Shown here one piece after another: positions 41,983-51,263 of a stretch of DNA of 64,000 nt; position 1 is the stretch's first letter; every line of letters starts with the position of its first letter. The stretch spans positions 4,030,001 through 4,094,000 of the forward strand of contig CBDCPM010000004.1 in the NCBI GenBank assembly GCA_965220265.1, given 5' to 3'. The notes beneath the pieces are model-generated. The model did no database searches. It was not told the origin of the DNA and saw nothing but the letters and a program-made list of their open reading frames with translations. This DNA is from Bin87 sp965220265. GTDB lineage: Bacteria > Chloroflexota > Dehalococcoidia > Lucifugimonadales > UBA3495. The position numbers and the translations under genes were made by a program.

Positions 41983-44900
41983 TTGACTTTCCTGACTTCG
42001 CTCGCTCTCCGACGCAAGCCGGTCACTATCATGGCGATGGTTCTGCTGCTGGCCGCAGGGGTCTTTTCGTACAGTCAGATCCAGCAGGAGCTCTTCCCGG
42101 AAATCAGCTTCTCGATCATTTATGTGATCACGACCTACCAGCAGGGTGATCCGAACACCGTAGCCACGGACGTGACGACAAAAGTGGAGGACGTGATCTC
42201 GGGATTGCCCGATTTGGAGAAGACCACGTCGATTTCGACGACCGCGATGTCGCTGGTGACCGCTAATTTTGCCGCGGGCGCAGACGTAGAGTCGGCGGAA
42301 GAGGAAATCCAGAGCCGGATCAATGGCTTGCAGCTCCCCGAAGAAGCAGGGGATCCCTATGTGCTACGGTTGACCTCCGATATTTTCCCCGTCATGTGGT
42401 TGAGTGTTAGCGGAGAGCGGGACATACCGGCCCTGCAGCACATCGTGGACGATGACATTTTGCCACGCTTGAAAGCGGTTGACGGCGTATACGACGTGGA
42501 TGTGCGGGGCGGAGTAGAAGAACGCGTTTCTGTAATCGTCGATCCGGCTCGGGCCGACGAGCACGGGCTCACCATTCAAGATGTGGTAAATGCGGTTACC
42601 GGGAATTCGGTCGACCTCAACGTCGGCTCGTTGGATCAAGGCGACCGCTCCCTTGGTTTGCGAACCTACCGCGGTTACGGCGACCTCGATTCCATTCGCA
42701 ATCTCCCGGTCGACTATCGCCTAGCCACATTTGGCACGGCTGGTCCCCCAATGGTGGACGACGGCGGTACTCCGATCCTGTTATCCGACGTGGCGACGGT
42801 ACGAGTTGACACCCCGAATTCGGCCACCATTTCACGCACCAACAGACAGCCAAGCATCTCACTTCAGGTGCTGCAACTTCCAGACGGCAACACGATCGAC
42901 TTAACCCAGGAGTTGGCGCGCATAATAGAAGATCTGCAACTCCCGCCTGATGTGTACGTTGATGTCCTCTACAACGATGGACCTGAGTTGGAGGAGCAAT
43001 TGACCAACGTGGTAGGTCAGGGCGGATTGGGTTTCGTCATTGCTGTGATCGCCATTTTCTTGTTCCTCCTGCAACTCCGACCAACGGCAATTCGGGGAAT
43101 ACTTCAAACCCTCAGGCCGACGGTTATCATCGCGATTTCTATCCCGTTGAGCATCATGATCACAATCCTTGTCATGGCGGCAATGGATTGGACGCTCAAC
43201 TTCATGAGCCTCGCCGGGTTGGCGATAGCCGTCGGGCGGATCGTAGATGACAGCATCGTCGTCCTGGAAAACATCTACCGCCATGTTCAGGCTGGAGCGA
43301 CGCGCTATCCCATGCAAGGGCCCGAATTTACGGCCTATCGCCTGGCGCCGTTAGGGAACGACCCTGGCCTAACCGCGGCCATCCGTGGCACTCGCGAAGT
43401 GAGTCCCGCTATTCTGGCTTCCACGTTGACTACGGTGGCGGTGTTCCTTCCACTGGGTTTCATCCCCGGGATCGTGGGAGAATTCTTTTTGCCGTTCGCG
43501 CAAACCGTGTGCGTTTCCCTGTTGGCGTCCACCCTGATTGCGCTGACCGCTGTTCCCGTCCTGGCCTCGTTGCTGCTGCGCGCCGGTGATATGGCGGACG
43601 ACGACGACTCCGTCTCACGAGACACGTGGTTGCAGCGTATTTACACGCCCGTCCTGACTTGGGCTCTCAATCATCCGCTCCTTACCGTCCTCGGTTGTAT
43701 CGCCGCAGTAGGTGCCACGCTACCGCTGATTTTCGTGCTGCCGATCACGCTGTTTTCATCCGGAGAAGCGCAGTCGATGCGCATCGACATCACCATGCCC
43801 GAAAACACTGGCGCAACAGCGATTCATCGAGAGGTGCGAGATATCGAGACGGTACTAGACCGTTACGTTGACGCCGGCTATATCACCTCGTACCAGGCAA
43901 CTCTGGGTTCAACCAGCCAGGACTTCGGCCCCGGACTGGGCGAGTCTGGATACGACGTTGCCGGGTTCTTCATCGCCCTTTCGGAATCCGCTCCAGCCGA
44001 TTTCGATGAGCAGTTGCGGGCGGATTTGCCACAAAAAGACGGCGTAGACGTTCAATTATTTGTTGATGCTGCTGGTCCTCCACAGGCCGGAATCGAGATT
44101 GCCGTTACGGGTAGCGACTACGGCCGCGTACGGATTGTGTCGCAGGGATTGGTAGATCGAATCCAACCGTTGGAAGGTGTGGTCAACCTAAAAACCAACT
44201 TGAGCGACAATAGCGAAGAGCTGACTTTCAAGGTCGACGCGTCGGAAGCCAGGCGCTACGGCCTGACCGCCGCCACAGTCGCTGGACAGGTTAGAACTTG
44301 GGTTTACGGCGTCGACGCAGCGAACGTCAACCTCCTCGGGGAAACTTATGACGTGGTCGTGCGCGGACCCACGGATCGCGTCGACGAGCTTTCCGAGCTG
44401 CAGAATCTGTCCATCGGCGGAGCTTTAGGTACTGCTCCGCTTGGTGCCATGACTGAGGCCAAGACAACTGTGGGACCGTCACTCGTCACGCACTACGACG
44501 GCGAACGATCCGTCACGATCACCGGGGAGTTCCACGGGAACGATCCGCAGGCTATCAGTGCACGCATCGATCGCATCATCGAGAATACCGACCTGCCGGC
44601 TGGAGTGGAAATCCGTCAGGGAGGTTTCGCGAGCGATATCCAGGAACAGTTCAACAATGTGTACTTGGCCATGATGATCGGACTCGCGCTTGTTTATCTG
44701 GTGATGGTGGCGACGCTCGGTTCTCTGCGCGATCCTTTCATAGTGGTTCTCAGCATGCCGCTAGCCGTGGTCGGAGCGTTGATTGCTTTGACGATCACCG
44801 GTCGTGCTCTGAGCCTGCCATCTCTGATGGGGCTCTTGTTCCTCATCGGAATCGTCGTGACCAACGCAATAGTCCTGATCACTTTTGTTGCCCAACTGCG

Positions 44901-45201
44901 GTCCCAGGGACTTGGTGCGCTTGATGCCATGATACTCTCGGGCCGCACGCGATTGCGTCCCATCTTAATGACCGCGTTCACCACCATTCTTGCATTGTTT
45001 CCGCTTGCGTTCAGCAATACCAGTGGACTGGTTGGAGCGGAACTGGCGACAGTGGTCATCGGCGGACTCATCAGCTCCACGTTCCTCACGTTGGTTGCCG
45101 TGCCAGTGACCTACATGCTGCTGCACGACGCGATCCCAAAGGCCTGGGCCTCGGCGTTCCGCTGGTTGGCGCGCCGCCCTGTTGCTCACGCCGATGCATA
45201 G
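41983..45201 (+). CDS. RND efflux pump inner-membrane subunit (AcrB/HAE1-like)
   Basis: This 1072-residue protein has the two-fold RND layout: TM1 at about residues 13-30, a large periplasmic/extracellular loop, TM2-6, TM7, a second large loop and TM8-12. The proton-relay aspartates of TM4 are in LAIAVGRIVDDSIVVLENIY. GDPNTVATDVTTKVEDVI and LPSLMGLLFLIGIVVTNAIVL are further family marks. It exports hydrophobic compounds using the proton gradient. The TTG at 41983 is directly followed by TFLTSLALRRKPVTIM, the usual start. The adaptor gene follows 50 bases later. No outer-membrane factor gene is nearby. Confidence 0.93.
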   Translation: MTFLTSLALRRKPVTIMAMVLLLAAGVFSYSQIQQELFPEISFSIIYVITTYQQGDPNTVATDVTTKVEDVISGLPDLEKTTSISTTAMSLVTANFAAGADVESAEEEIQSRINGLQLPEEAGDPYVLRLTSDIFPVMWLSVSGERDIPALQHIVDDDILPRLKAVDGVYDVDVRGGVEERVSVIVDPARADEHGLTIQDVVNAVTGNSVDLNVGSLDQGDRSLGLRTYRGYGDLDSIRNLPVDYRLATFGTAGPPMVDDGGTPILLSDVATVRVDTPNSATISRTNRQPSISLQVLQLPDGNTIDLTQELARIIEDLQLPPDVYVDVLYNDGPELEEQLTNVVGQGGLGFVIAVIAIFLFLLQLRPTAIRGILQTLRPTVIIAISIPLSIMITILVMAAMDWTLNFMSLAGLAIAVGRIVDDSIVVLENIYRHVQAGATRYPMQGPEFTAYRLAPLGNDPGLTAAIRGTREVSPAILASTLTTVAVFLPLGFIPGIVGEFFLPFAQTVCVSLLASTLIALTAVPVLASLLLRAGDMADDDDSVSRDTWLQRIYTPVLTWALNHPLLTVLGCIAAVGATLPLIFVLPITLFSSGEAQSMRIDITMPENTGATAIHREVRDIETVLDRYVDAGYITSYQATLGSTSQDFGPGLGESGYDVAGFFIALSESAPADFDEQLRADLPQKDGVDVQLFVDAAGPPQAGIEIAVTGSDYGRVRIVSQGLVDRIQPLEGVVNLKTNLSDNSEELTFKVDASEARRYGLTAATVAGQVRTWVYGVDAANVNLLGETYDVVVRGPTDRVDELSELQNLSIGGALGTAPLGAMTEAKTTVGPSLVTHYDGERSVTITGEFHGNDPQAISARIDRIIENTDLPAGVEIRQGGFASDIQEQFNNVYLAMMIGLALVYLVMVATLGSLRDPFIVVLSMPLAVVGALIALTITGRALSLPSLMGLLFLIGIVVTNAIVLITFVAQLRSQGLGALDAMILSGRTRLRPILMTAFTTILALFPLAFSNTSGLVGAELATVVIGGLISSTFLTLVAVPVTYMLLHDAIPKAWASAFRWLARRPVAHADA

Positions 45202-45251
45202 TAACCGGCACTCTTTCCAGAAACGCCTATTGCCCTCGTCGAGGTGATTCC

Positions 45252-47096
45252 TTGCGTCTGAGTAGAACTTGTTCCGTGTCCGCACCCCATCGCTCGGCAA
45301 TCGCATTGGTGATGCTGCTCAGTGCGTTTGCACTGATCGGCTCCGCGTGCGGACGGTTCGCAGATGAGACGGCCGAACCACCAGAGCGTGCAGCGTTCCG
45401 CCCGTCGGTCCCAATGGAATCCCGGGAATTCGAGGTGCCCAGCGAGTTGGTGTTTGGGAACAGCGCGGACCTGGCATTCGAAATATCTGGCGAAGTCGGG
45501 GCGGTTAACGTCACCGTGGGCGACAAAGTGTCGGCGGGCGAAGTTCTGGCGACCGTTGACTCCGAAACCATTAGAAATCTGCGATACGCGGAATCGCAAG
45601 GGCTGTACCAAATTGACAGATCCCAACAGGAGTTGGATCGAGTGCTGGGCCTGGAATCGTCGGACCCACTCGTTCGAGCCAAAGCAGAGGGTGATCTGGC
45701 CAAAGCCGAACTGAGTTTGCAAAAAGCTCGGGACAATCCGGAGGATTACCTCCTCCAGTATGATGTTGCGCTCGGAGCCGAGCGCAAAGCGGTCGCCGAC
45801 GCCAAATACGCTTTGGATCAGGCGGAAGATGCGGTGTCGGATTTTGCCGACATGCACGGAGAGAACTTCGCAGGAGCCCTGGCCCGGCGTTCCGAGGCAC
45901 GTGCCATGTTGAAAAACGCCCGGGAAGCGGTCACCGATTTCCTTCCGCTGCACAATGAAGCAGTTGCGGGCCTCGAATCCAAAATCGCCGCAACGGAAAG
46001 CGAGTTGGATCGGGCGCGCGATGACCTGAGAGACTTCGACGTAGACCATGAACAACAGCTGGCAACGGCCCGAGTGCAATTGGCCGCAGCGGAAGCCAGG
46101 CTAGAAACTGCGGAGGACATGTTTGCCGAGTTCCACGTAATGGTAATTGAGGGGCAGTTCCATAGCCTGCAGGATGGGCAGAATTTTGACGTGGTGAAAT
46201 TCGAAGCGCTGCAGGCGACGGTAGATTCGGCTCAACGTGATGTCGACCACTGGATGACGGAACTATCTGACCTGGAAGCGGGTCCTAGGGAAGTGGACCG
46301 CACGGGAGCCGCGGCCACAGTCGCCAGACTGGAGTCGGAAATAGAGAGGCTGAACCGTCAATTGCGGGATGAATTGATCGGGCCGGATCAGACCGAATTG
46401 GATCGTCTGGAAGCCAGGGTCCTGGTCGCTCAGGAATCGTTGGAACGAGCGGAGCGCGACCTGGCTGAACTCGAGCAAGGAATTGACCAACTGAGACTCG
46501 CGAGCCTCGAGGCCGGCGTGGAAAGTGCGCGCCTCGCCTTGGAAGCCGCGCAATCGAGATTGGCCCGCCTCGAAAAGGGGATCGACCAAGCCGTGCTGAC
46601 GGATCTAAATCAACAAATTGTGACTGCCCAAGAGGCTCGGGACGAACTGGCGTCGGGACCGGATAAGGCCGCCGTAGCCCTGGCGGAAGCCAATCTCGAC
46701 GATGCCAAGTTTGACTACGACGAGATTGTTGAAGATCTCGAACGCTCTCGTTTGCGTGCACCTTTCCCGGGGATGGTCCGACTGGTGACCGTGAAACCGG
46801 GCGACGTCATCACCGTGGATGCGCGTGTAATCCAATTGGTCGACCCAACAAACATCTCGATTCGAGGCTTGGTGGAAGCCAACAACGTTGAACGCATCCA
46901 AGTTGGCACGACTGGATCAGTCACAATGGCAGCGTTGCCGGGGGTTGAATTGGACGCCCAGGTACGTGAAATATCACCGGATGCTAAAACCGAGCGGGGG
47001 GTGATCAGCTTTCCGGTAGAATTCGCGGTCGTCGTCCCGACTGGCGTGACGGTCCCTCCTAATCCGGGATTGGTCACCACCAGAGTGCGTCCTTGA
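45252..47096 (+). CDS. RND periplasmic adaptor lipoprotein (HlyD-like) with very long coiled coil
   Basis: This 614-residue adaptor has a lipobox-like signal end (ALIGSAC near residue 33), a lipoyl/barrel half-motif SGEVGAVNVTVGDKVSAGEVLATV around 78-101, and a helical hairpin spanning roughly residues 105-500, rich in LE/ERAERDLAELEQ-type heptads. The second lipoyl half (RLRAPFPGMVRLVTVKPGDV) follows, then the beta-barrel domain. The hairpin is much longer than in AcrA or MacA. The TTG at 45252 has GAGGTGA upstream. It should be lipidated by Lgt (window 8.7 kb) and link the RND pump to the outside. Confidence 0.88.
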   Translation: MRLSRTCSVSAPHRSAIALVMLLSAFALIGSACGRFADETAEPPERAAFRPSVPMESREFEVPSELVFGNSADLAFEISGEVGAVNVTVGDKVSAGEVLATVDSETIRNLRYAESQGLYQIDRSQQELDRVLGLESSDPLVRAKAEGDLAKAELSLQKARDNPEDYLLQYDVALGAERKAVADAKYALDQAEDAVSDFADMHGENFAGALARRSEARAMLKNAREAVTDFLPLHNEAVAGLESKIAATESELDRARDDLRDFDVDHEQQLATARVQLAAAEARLETAEDMFAEFHVMVIEGQFHSLQDGQNFDVVKFEALQATVDSAQRDVDHWMTELSDLEAGPREVDRTGAAATVARLESEIERLNRQLRDELIGPDQTELDRLEARVLVAQESLERAERDLAELEQGIDQLRLASLEAGVESARLALEAAQSRLARLEKGIDQAVLTDLNQQIVTAQEARDELASGPDKAAVALAEANLDDAKFDYDEIVEDLERSRLRAPFPGMVRLVTVKPGDVITVDARVIQLVDPTNISIRGLVEANNVERIQVGTTGSVTMAALPGVELDAQVREISPDAKTERGVISFPVEFAVVVPTGVTVPPNPGLVTTRVRP

Positions 47097-47347
47097 CGCT
47101 GGGTGTGTCGGTGCCGGACCGAATCGCTCCGGCACCAGTGCCAATCTGAATCGACTGCGGTCAATTCAGTCAGTGTATCCATGGTATCGGGCTCCGTCGC
47201 ATTGGCAAGCTCGGCGACGTGTGGCGGAACGACTTTGCTTGACATCCGGCTCGATTGACGCATATTCTTTGCCGTACCAAATTTTCCATCTTTTTGATCG
47301 CTTTCCCGGCATGATTGTCGGGACATTCGCATCGCGTGAGGAGAAAC
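47097..47347. other. Intergenic region with a hairpin
   Basis: GGTGCCGGA (47110-47118) and TCCGGCACC (47128-47136) form a 9-bp stem shortly after the adaptor stop codon, a likely transcript end without a T-run. Nothing else is recognisable in these 250 bases. Confidence 0.45.
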
Positions 47348-47758
47348 ATGGTTAAGCAGGGTGTGGCGCCCGACGATTTGACCAAGCCGTTTTTTGAAGC
47401 CGCCAATGAAGAGCGGCTGGTTATCCAGAATTGCACCGCCTGTGACCGGTTGCACTTCCCGCCTCGCGCCGCGTGCGACCGGTGCGGGTCCGGCGAGAAC
47501 CTGGAATGGAAGCAGCTGAGTGGCAAGGGCAAAATATACAACTATGGCGTAGTGTACGATTGCCCGGTTGCTTCCCTTAAAGAAGACCTTCCCTTCAATC
47601 TGGCCGTCATCATGTTGGACGAAGATCCCGGCGTGCTGATGTATTCCCATTTGCCGGGAATCGCACCTGACGAGGTGCCAGTAGGTGCTGACGTCCAAGT
47701 GATTTTCGAAGCTACGGCAAACGGCCAAAAAGTCCCTGAGTGGCAGATTGTAGGCTGA
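47348..47758 (+). CDS. DUF35 zinc-ribbon/OB-fold protein, thiolase partner
   Basis: This 136-residue protein has a rubredoxin-like zinc ribbon (CTACDRLHFPPRAACDRC, two CxxC pairs) at about residues 31-48, followed by an OB-fold (GKGKIYNYGVVYD onward). DUF35 proteins bind and are needed by thiolase-superfamily partners, in sterol side-chain degradation and in archaeal HMG-CoA synthesis. The ATG at 47348 has GAGGAG upstream. The thiolase-like gene begins 81 bases downstream, so the pair fits a heteromeric acyl-CoA condensing or cleaving enzyme. Confidence 0.87.
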   Translation: MVKQGVAPDDLTKPFFEAANEERLVIQNCTACDRLHFPPRAACDRCGSGENLEWKQLSGKGKIYNYGVVYDCPVASLKEDLPFNLAVIMLDEDPGVLMYSHLPGIAPDEVPVGADVQVIFEATANGQKVPEWQIVG

Positions 47759-47839
47759 CGAACCTGCACCCGCCTTTCGTGCTCGTCTCTGGGCCTGCTG
47801 GTTCGGAAGAACCTTGACCACAATCGCAAGGAGTTAGTT

Positions 47840-49171
47840 ATGACGACCCAAATGGCTCCGGAATCGATGTATCGTTCCACAGAAGGCTTGGGGGTTTGGG
47901 AACACCGGGGAAAGGTCGCGTCCGTAGGTATTGGACATTCCCCCACGGCCCGCCGATGGGACGGTAAACCGGAAACATCGGTGGGTGCGCTAAGCATTTT
48001 GGCTCTGCGCAAGGCTATCGCTGACGCGGGCGTGGCTCCGGACCAGGTGGATGGCCTCGTGCTGGTCCCGGTCACGACCACGGGCGCTTACTGGCCAGCG
48101 GATCAGCCCGTGCCCATGGATGTGGTCAACGCGTTCAATCCAACCGATGACCCTCTGGATGGCATCGGACAGCTAAGCGCGGAATGGATCATCAAAAACA
48201 TGCCTGAATTGACCAACGTCAAGTTCACCATGTACGCGCCCGGCTGCATGTCTGCCGCCATCGTGGTTGCGGCACAGGCCGTTGGTGACGGCCTGGCCAG
48301 CAATTGCCTCGTCCTCAAAGGTTGGCACAATCTGGAAGGCCGCTACAACCATGGGGGCATCAGCGGCGCTGACGAGGTACCCGGCAGTTTCGCGGTCAGT
48401 CCGGGACGAACGCTGTGGGGTGCACCCGGATGTTACGGTACGGCTTTGCAGTTCGCTCAATATTGCACCAAGTACGGTAAGCACCATGACATGATGGCGC
48501 CGTTCATGGAGAATTCAAGGCGCAATGGACTCCTGTTCCCTGAAGGATATTGGGCACAGCATCGTCCCGAGCAATTGACGCCAGAGGATTACCTGTCTTC
48601 CCGGTGGATCGCTAAACCTGCGAACCTCTTCGATAACGACATACCGATCATGGTCGCCGCGGCCTACCTATTCACCACTGCGGACCGGGCCCAGGACATG
48701 GCCCAGGAGCCGGTGTACATCCTCAACCACGCCTCGAGTCGCGGTGTGGCGCGCAGCATAACGCCGACGCTGGAAGAAGTGGAGGCGGAGACTGCAGCTA
48801 CCGGACGAAAAATCTACGCGGGTGCAGGCATCACGGCGGATGATCTCTCCTTTGAGAACATGTACGACGGGTTCGCCCAGTTTCACCAGTTCCACATTGA
48901 GGGGTTGCGCTATCGGGGAATGCAACCCGGCGACGCCCTGGACTTTTACCAGACCGATATCAGCATCGAGGGACCCAACCCGATCCTTGCCAGCGGCGGC
49001 AATATCGGCGGCGGCAGGAGCCGGTTCTGGATGCACACCGATTGCATGCAACAGTTGCAAGGGCGCGCCGGCGCTCGCGCCCTGACCGGGGTCAAACCTG
49101 AAATCGCGGTTTCTGGTGGACCCATGCCGATGGGCGGGAACTTCACGGTCTGGAGCGCCACGCCGGACTAA
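47840..49171 (+). CDS. Thiolase-superfamily (SCP2-thiolase-like) protein
   Basis: This 443-residue protein has thiolase-fold features: VGIGHSPTARR at the first strand, LALRKAIADAGVAPDQVDGL, the nucleophile region YAPGCMSAAIVVAAQAV with the Cys near residue 137, and the C-terminal GGNIGGGR and MPMGGNFTVW. It is of the SCP-x/lipid-transfer thiolase branch that works with DUF35 proteins, and one is encoded immediately upstream. The canonical second Cys of degradative thiolases is not obvious. The acyl-CoA substrate is unknown. AAGGAG lies 8 bases before the ATG. A strong terminator follows. Confidence 0.85.
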   Translation: MTTQMAPESMYRSTEGLGVWEHRGKVASVGIGHSPTARRWDGKPETSVGALSILALRKAIADAGVAPDQVDGLVLVPVTTTGAYWPADQPVPMDVVNAFNPTDDPLDGIGQLSAEWIIKNMPELTNVKFTMYAPGCMSAAIVVAAQAVGDGLASNCLVLKGWHNLEGRYNHGGISGADEVPGSFAVSPGRTLWGAPGCYGTALQFAQYCTKYGKHHDMMAPFMENSRRNGLLFPEGYWAQHRPEQLTPEDYLSSRWIAKPANLFDNDIPIMVAAAYLFTTADRAQDMAQEPVYILNHASSRGVARSITPTLEEVEAETAATGRKIYAGAGITADDLSFENMYDGFAQFHQFHIEGLRYRGMQPGDALDFYQTDISIEGPNPILASGGNIGGGRSRFWMHTDCMQQLQGRAGARALTGVKPEIAVSGGPMPMGGNFTVWSATPD

Positions 49172-49206
49172 TCCCGCACCGTCGGGTTCCGGTACACATC
49201 GTCGCT

Positions 49207-49236
49207 TTGGGCGACCTTACGGGGTCGCCCAATTTT
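49207..49236 (+). terminator. Rho-independent terminator after the thiolase gene
   Basis: TTGGGCGACC and GGTCGCCCAA form a 10-bp perfect stem with a TTACGG loop, followed by TTTT. It lies 36 bases after the stop codon. Confidence 0.8.
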
Positions 49237-49273
49237 CGGGTTTAGGCGCCCAACCAATCACGAGAGGAGACAT

Positions 49274-49627
49274 ATGGCTATTCTCATCAGTTTTGACATC
49301 GACGGCACGCTGGAAGTGGGAGATCCCCCAGGCCCTTTGACCATAGAGATGGTGAGGATTGTCCAGGACAAGGGTTTCCTGATTGGGAGTTGCTCCGATC
49401 GGCCACCCAGCAGCCAGCGGTCTTTGTGGGAAGGCCACAAGATCAATGTGGATTTCGCCGTCGCAAAGCATATGTTGTCGGGGGTCAAGTCCGATTTCAC
49501 CGCAGAAGCCTATTACCATATTGGCGACCGGGAAGACCTGGACCGCCAGAATGCTTTGCGGGCTGGTTTCGAATTCCTTTGGCCTGATGAAGCGGCAGCC
49601 CAGCCGTGGTTCCTCCCCGATGGCTGA
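49274..49627 (+). CDS. Small HAD-like protein
   Basis: This 117-residue protein starts with ISFDIDGTLEVGDPPGPLT, the DxDGT motif I of HAD phosphatases, followed by VRIVQDKGFLIGSCSDRPPS (motif II-like with Ser) and a late YYHIGDREDLDRQNALRAGF with the acidic motif IV. It lacks a cap domain and is shorter than most family members. It is either a minimal phosphatase or a derived, perhaps inactive, relative. GAGAGGAGA precedes the ATG. It sits after the thiolase terminator and probably has its own transcript. Confidence 0.72.
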   Translation: MAILISFDIDGTLEVGDPPGPLTIEMVRIVQDKGFLIGSCSDRPPSSQRSLWEGHKINVDFAVAKHMLSGVKSDFTAEAYYHIGDREDLDRQNALRAGFEFLWPDEAAAQPWFLPDG

Positions 49628-49708
49628 TCAGGATGTGGATCCCAACGAATGATTCGTATACGGCGCTCGTTTGACCGTATTGCAGGTGCGCGCCCTTAAT
49701 TTTTTGCC

Positions 49709-51058
49709 GTGACAGACACAGAAAGCGACATTCAACGACGACGGCCTCGCGTCTTTTATGGCTGGTGGGTCGTCGTCGTTTCCTCTTTGCTAGGTATGTT
49801 CGGGAACGGGTCCATATCCCAGGGGTTCCCGAGATTTTTTGTACCGATCAGGACCGAAATGGGCCTGACCTCCGCGCAGATGTCGTTGGTTTTCAGCCTC
49901 GCGCGGGCTGAAGGCAGCGCTGGGGGGCCCCTCGTGGGTTGGGCGGTCGACCGTTACGGCGCCAGGCCAATGATACTGGCTGGTGGTTTGATGGCCGGTG
50001 TCGGGACAATCTTCCTGTCACGGGCGGACAGCTATTGGGAACTCGTCATATTATTCTCCGGAATCATTTCTTTGGGGAAAAGCTCGGGGTTCGGCCAGAC
50101 CCTGATGGCCGCAGTCAACCAATGGTTTATCCGCCGGCGCTCGGTAGCAATGTCCACGCTGATGACCGCGTTCGCGGGCGGTGGGGCGTTTGTAGTGCTT
50201 CTCCTGAATCTGGGCATTCAACAGATCGGATGGCGTGACACCCTGTTTTGGACCGGTGTTTTTATCGTAGCGATGACGCTGCCGGCTGCGTTTTTCATAC
50301 GCAGTCGTCCCGAAGACATGGGTTTGTTACCCGACGGAGATCCCCCCGCGAACACTGGCCGCGGATCTGGTTCCAACAGCCGCGGGCGGCGAAGCGAAGG
50401 AGACGCCAGTTTTTCGTTCCGACAAGCGATTAGCACCCGCACTTATTGGTTGATGATGGCGGGCGCCATCTTGCGCGTATCCGTGACCAACGGAATGCTC
50501 GTGCATGTGTTTCCGATCATGGCCGTACGTGGACTTTCAGAGAACGAAGCCGCGGCTTGGGTAGCAGCGATGTTCTTCCTTGGAATCCCTTTGCGGTTCA
50601 TTTTGGGTGTTACGTCGGGGAGGTTTCGCGGCAACATCCTCCTCGCCATTGGTATGGCGATCGGAGCCATCGGTATGGGCGGCTTGTGGATAGGCCCGGG
50701 CGTGAGCGGTCTTCTTTTGTTTGTAGTCGGGATAGCCATTGTCGAAGGGATCAGTTCAGTCAATTGGCTAATGTTGTCCGATTATTACGGCCGCGCCCGG
50801 TTCGCGACTCTAATGGGGTTCATGAGCCTGTTCATGAACGTGGGGATGTTCATTTCCCCCTACGCTTCTGGATTGGTTTTTGACCAGACTGGCAGCTACT
50901 TCTACGTGTTGGCTGTATTCACGCCGTTGTATCTGCTGAGTGCGGTCGCTTTTCTGTTCGCCACACGGCCCAGTCCACCAACCAATTCGCGCAGGCGCTG
51001 GATTGGCACGGAAGCAGGGACTCCGCTGGCGTCGCCCGCGGGCGGTGGCGGCAATTGA
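49709..51058 (+). CDS. MFS transporter (monocarboxylate/OFA-like)
   Basis: This 449-residue transporter begins RRRPRVFYGWWVVVVSSLLG, the start typical of MFS monocarboxylate-type permeases. It contains GPLVGWAVDRYGARPMILAG (motif A) and a central hydrophilic loop with NTGRGSGSNSRGRRSEG between TM6 and TM7. Twelve membrane segments fit. It probably imports or exports an organic acid; the substrate is not readable. The GTG at 49709 is the likely start. It ends 64 bases before the interrupted GNAT gene. Confidence 0.87.
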   Translation: MTDTESDIQRRRPRVFYGWWVVVVSSLLGMFGNGSISQGFPRFFVPIRTEMGLTSAQMSLVFSLARAEGSAGGPLVGWAVDRYGARPMILAGGLMAGVGTIFLSRADSYWELVILFSGIISLGKSSGFGQTLMAAVNQWFIRRRSVAMSTLMTAFAGGGAFVVLLLNLGIQQIGWRDTLFWTGVFIVAMTLPAAFFIRSRPEDMGLLPDGDPPANTGRGSGSNSRGRRSEGDASFSFRQAISTRTYWLMMAGAILRVSVTNGMLVHVFPIMAVRGLSENEAAAWVAAMFFLGIPLRFILGVTSGRFRGNILLAIGMAIGAIGMGGLWIGPGVSGLLLFVVGIAIVEGISSVNWLMLSDYYGRARFATLMGFMSLFMNVGMFISPYASGLVFDQTGSYFYVLAVFTPLYLLSAVAFLFATRPSPPTNSRRRWIGTEAGTPLASPAGGGGN

Positions 51059-51260
51059 CTGCGAACGCTAGCCAGGGAGCCATCCGCGCGGATCGGAAAG
51101 GTCCCGCTTCTGAGGAAGTTTCATGAACCCGCAACCGATCACAATTAATGGCCAACATGTACGCCTGGAACCCATCGGTCCTCAGCATGCTGAGGACCTG
51201 TTTCGGGTCGGAACTGAAGAATCGATATGGCGTTATCTCTCCCGCCCCGCCTTCACAAGC

Positions 51261-51263
51261 TTA
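51261..51263 (+). repeat. Left copy of the TTA target-site duplication
   Basis: TTA precedes the left terminal repeat and is repeated at 52141-52143 after the right end. A 3-bp TNA-type target is usual for IS427-group elements. Confidence 0.85.
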
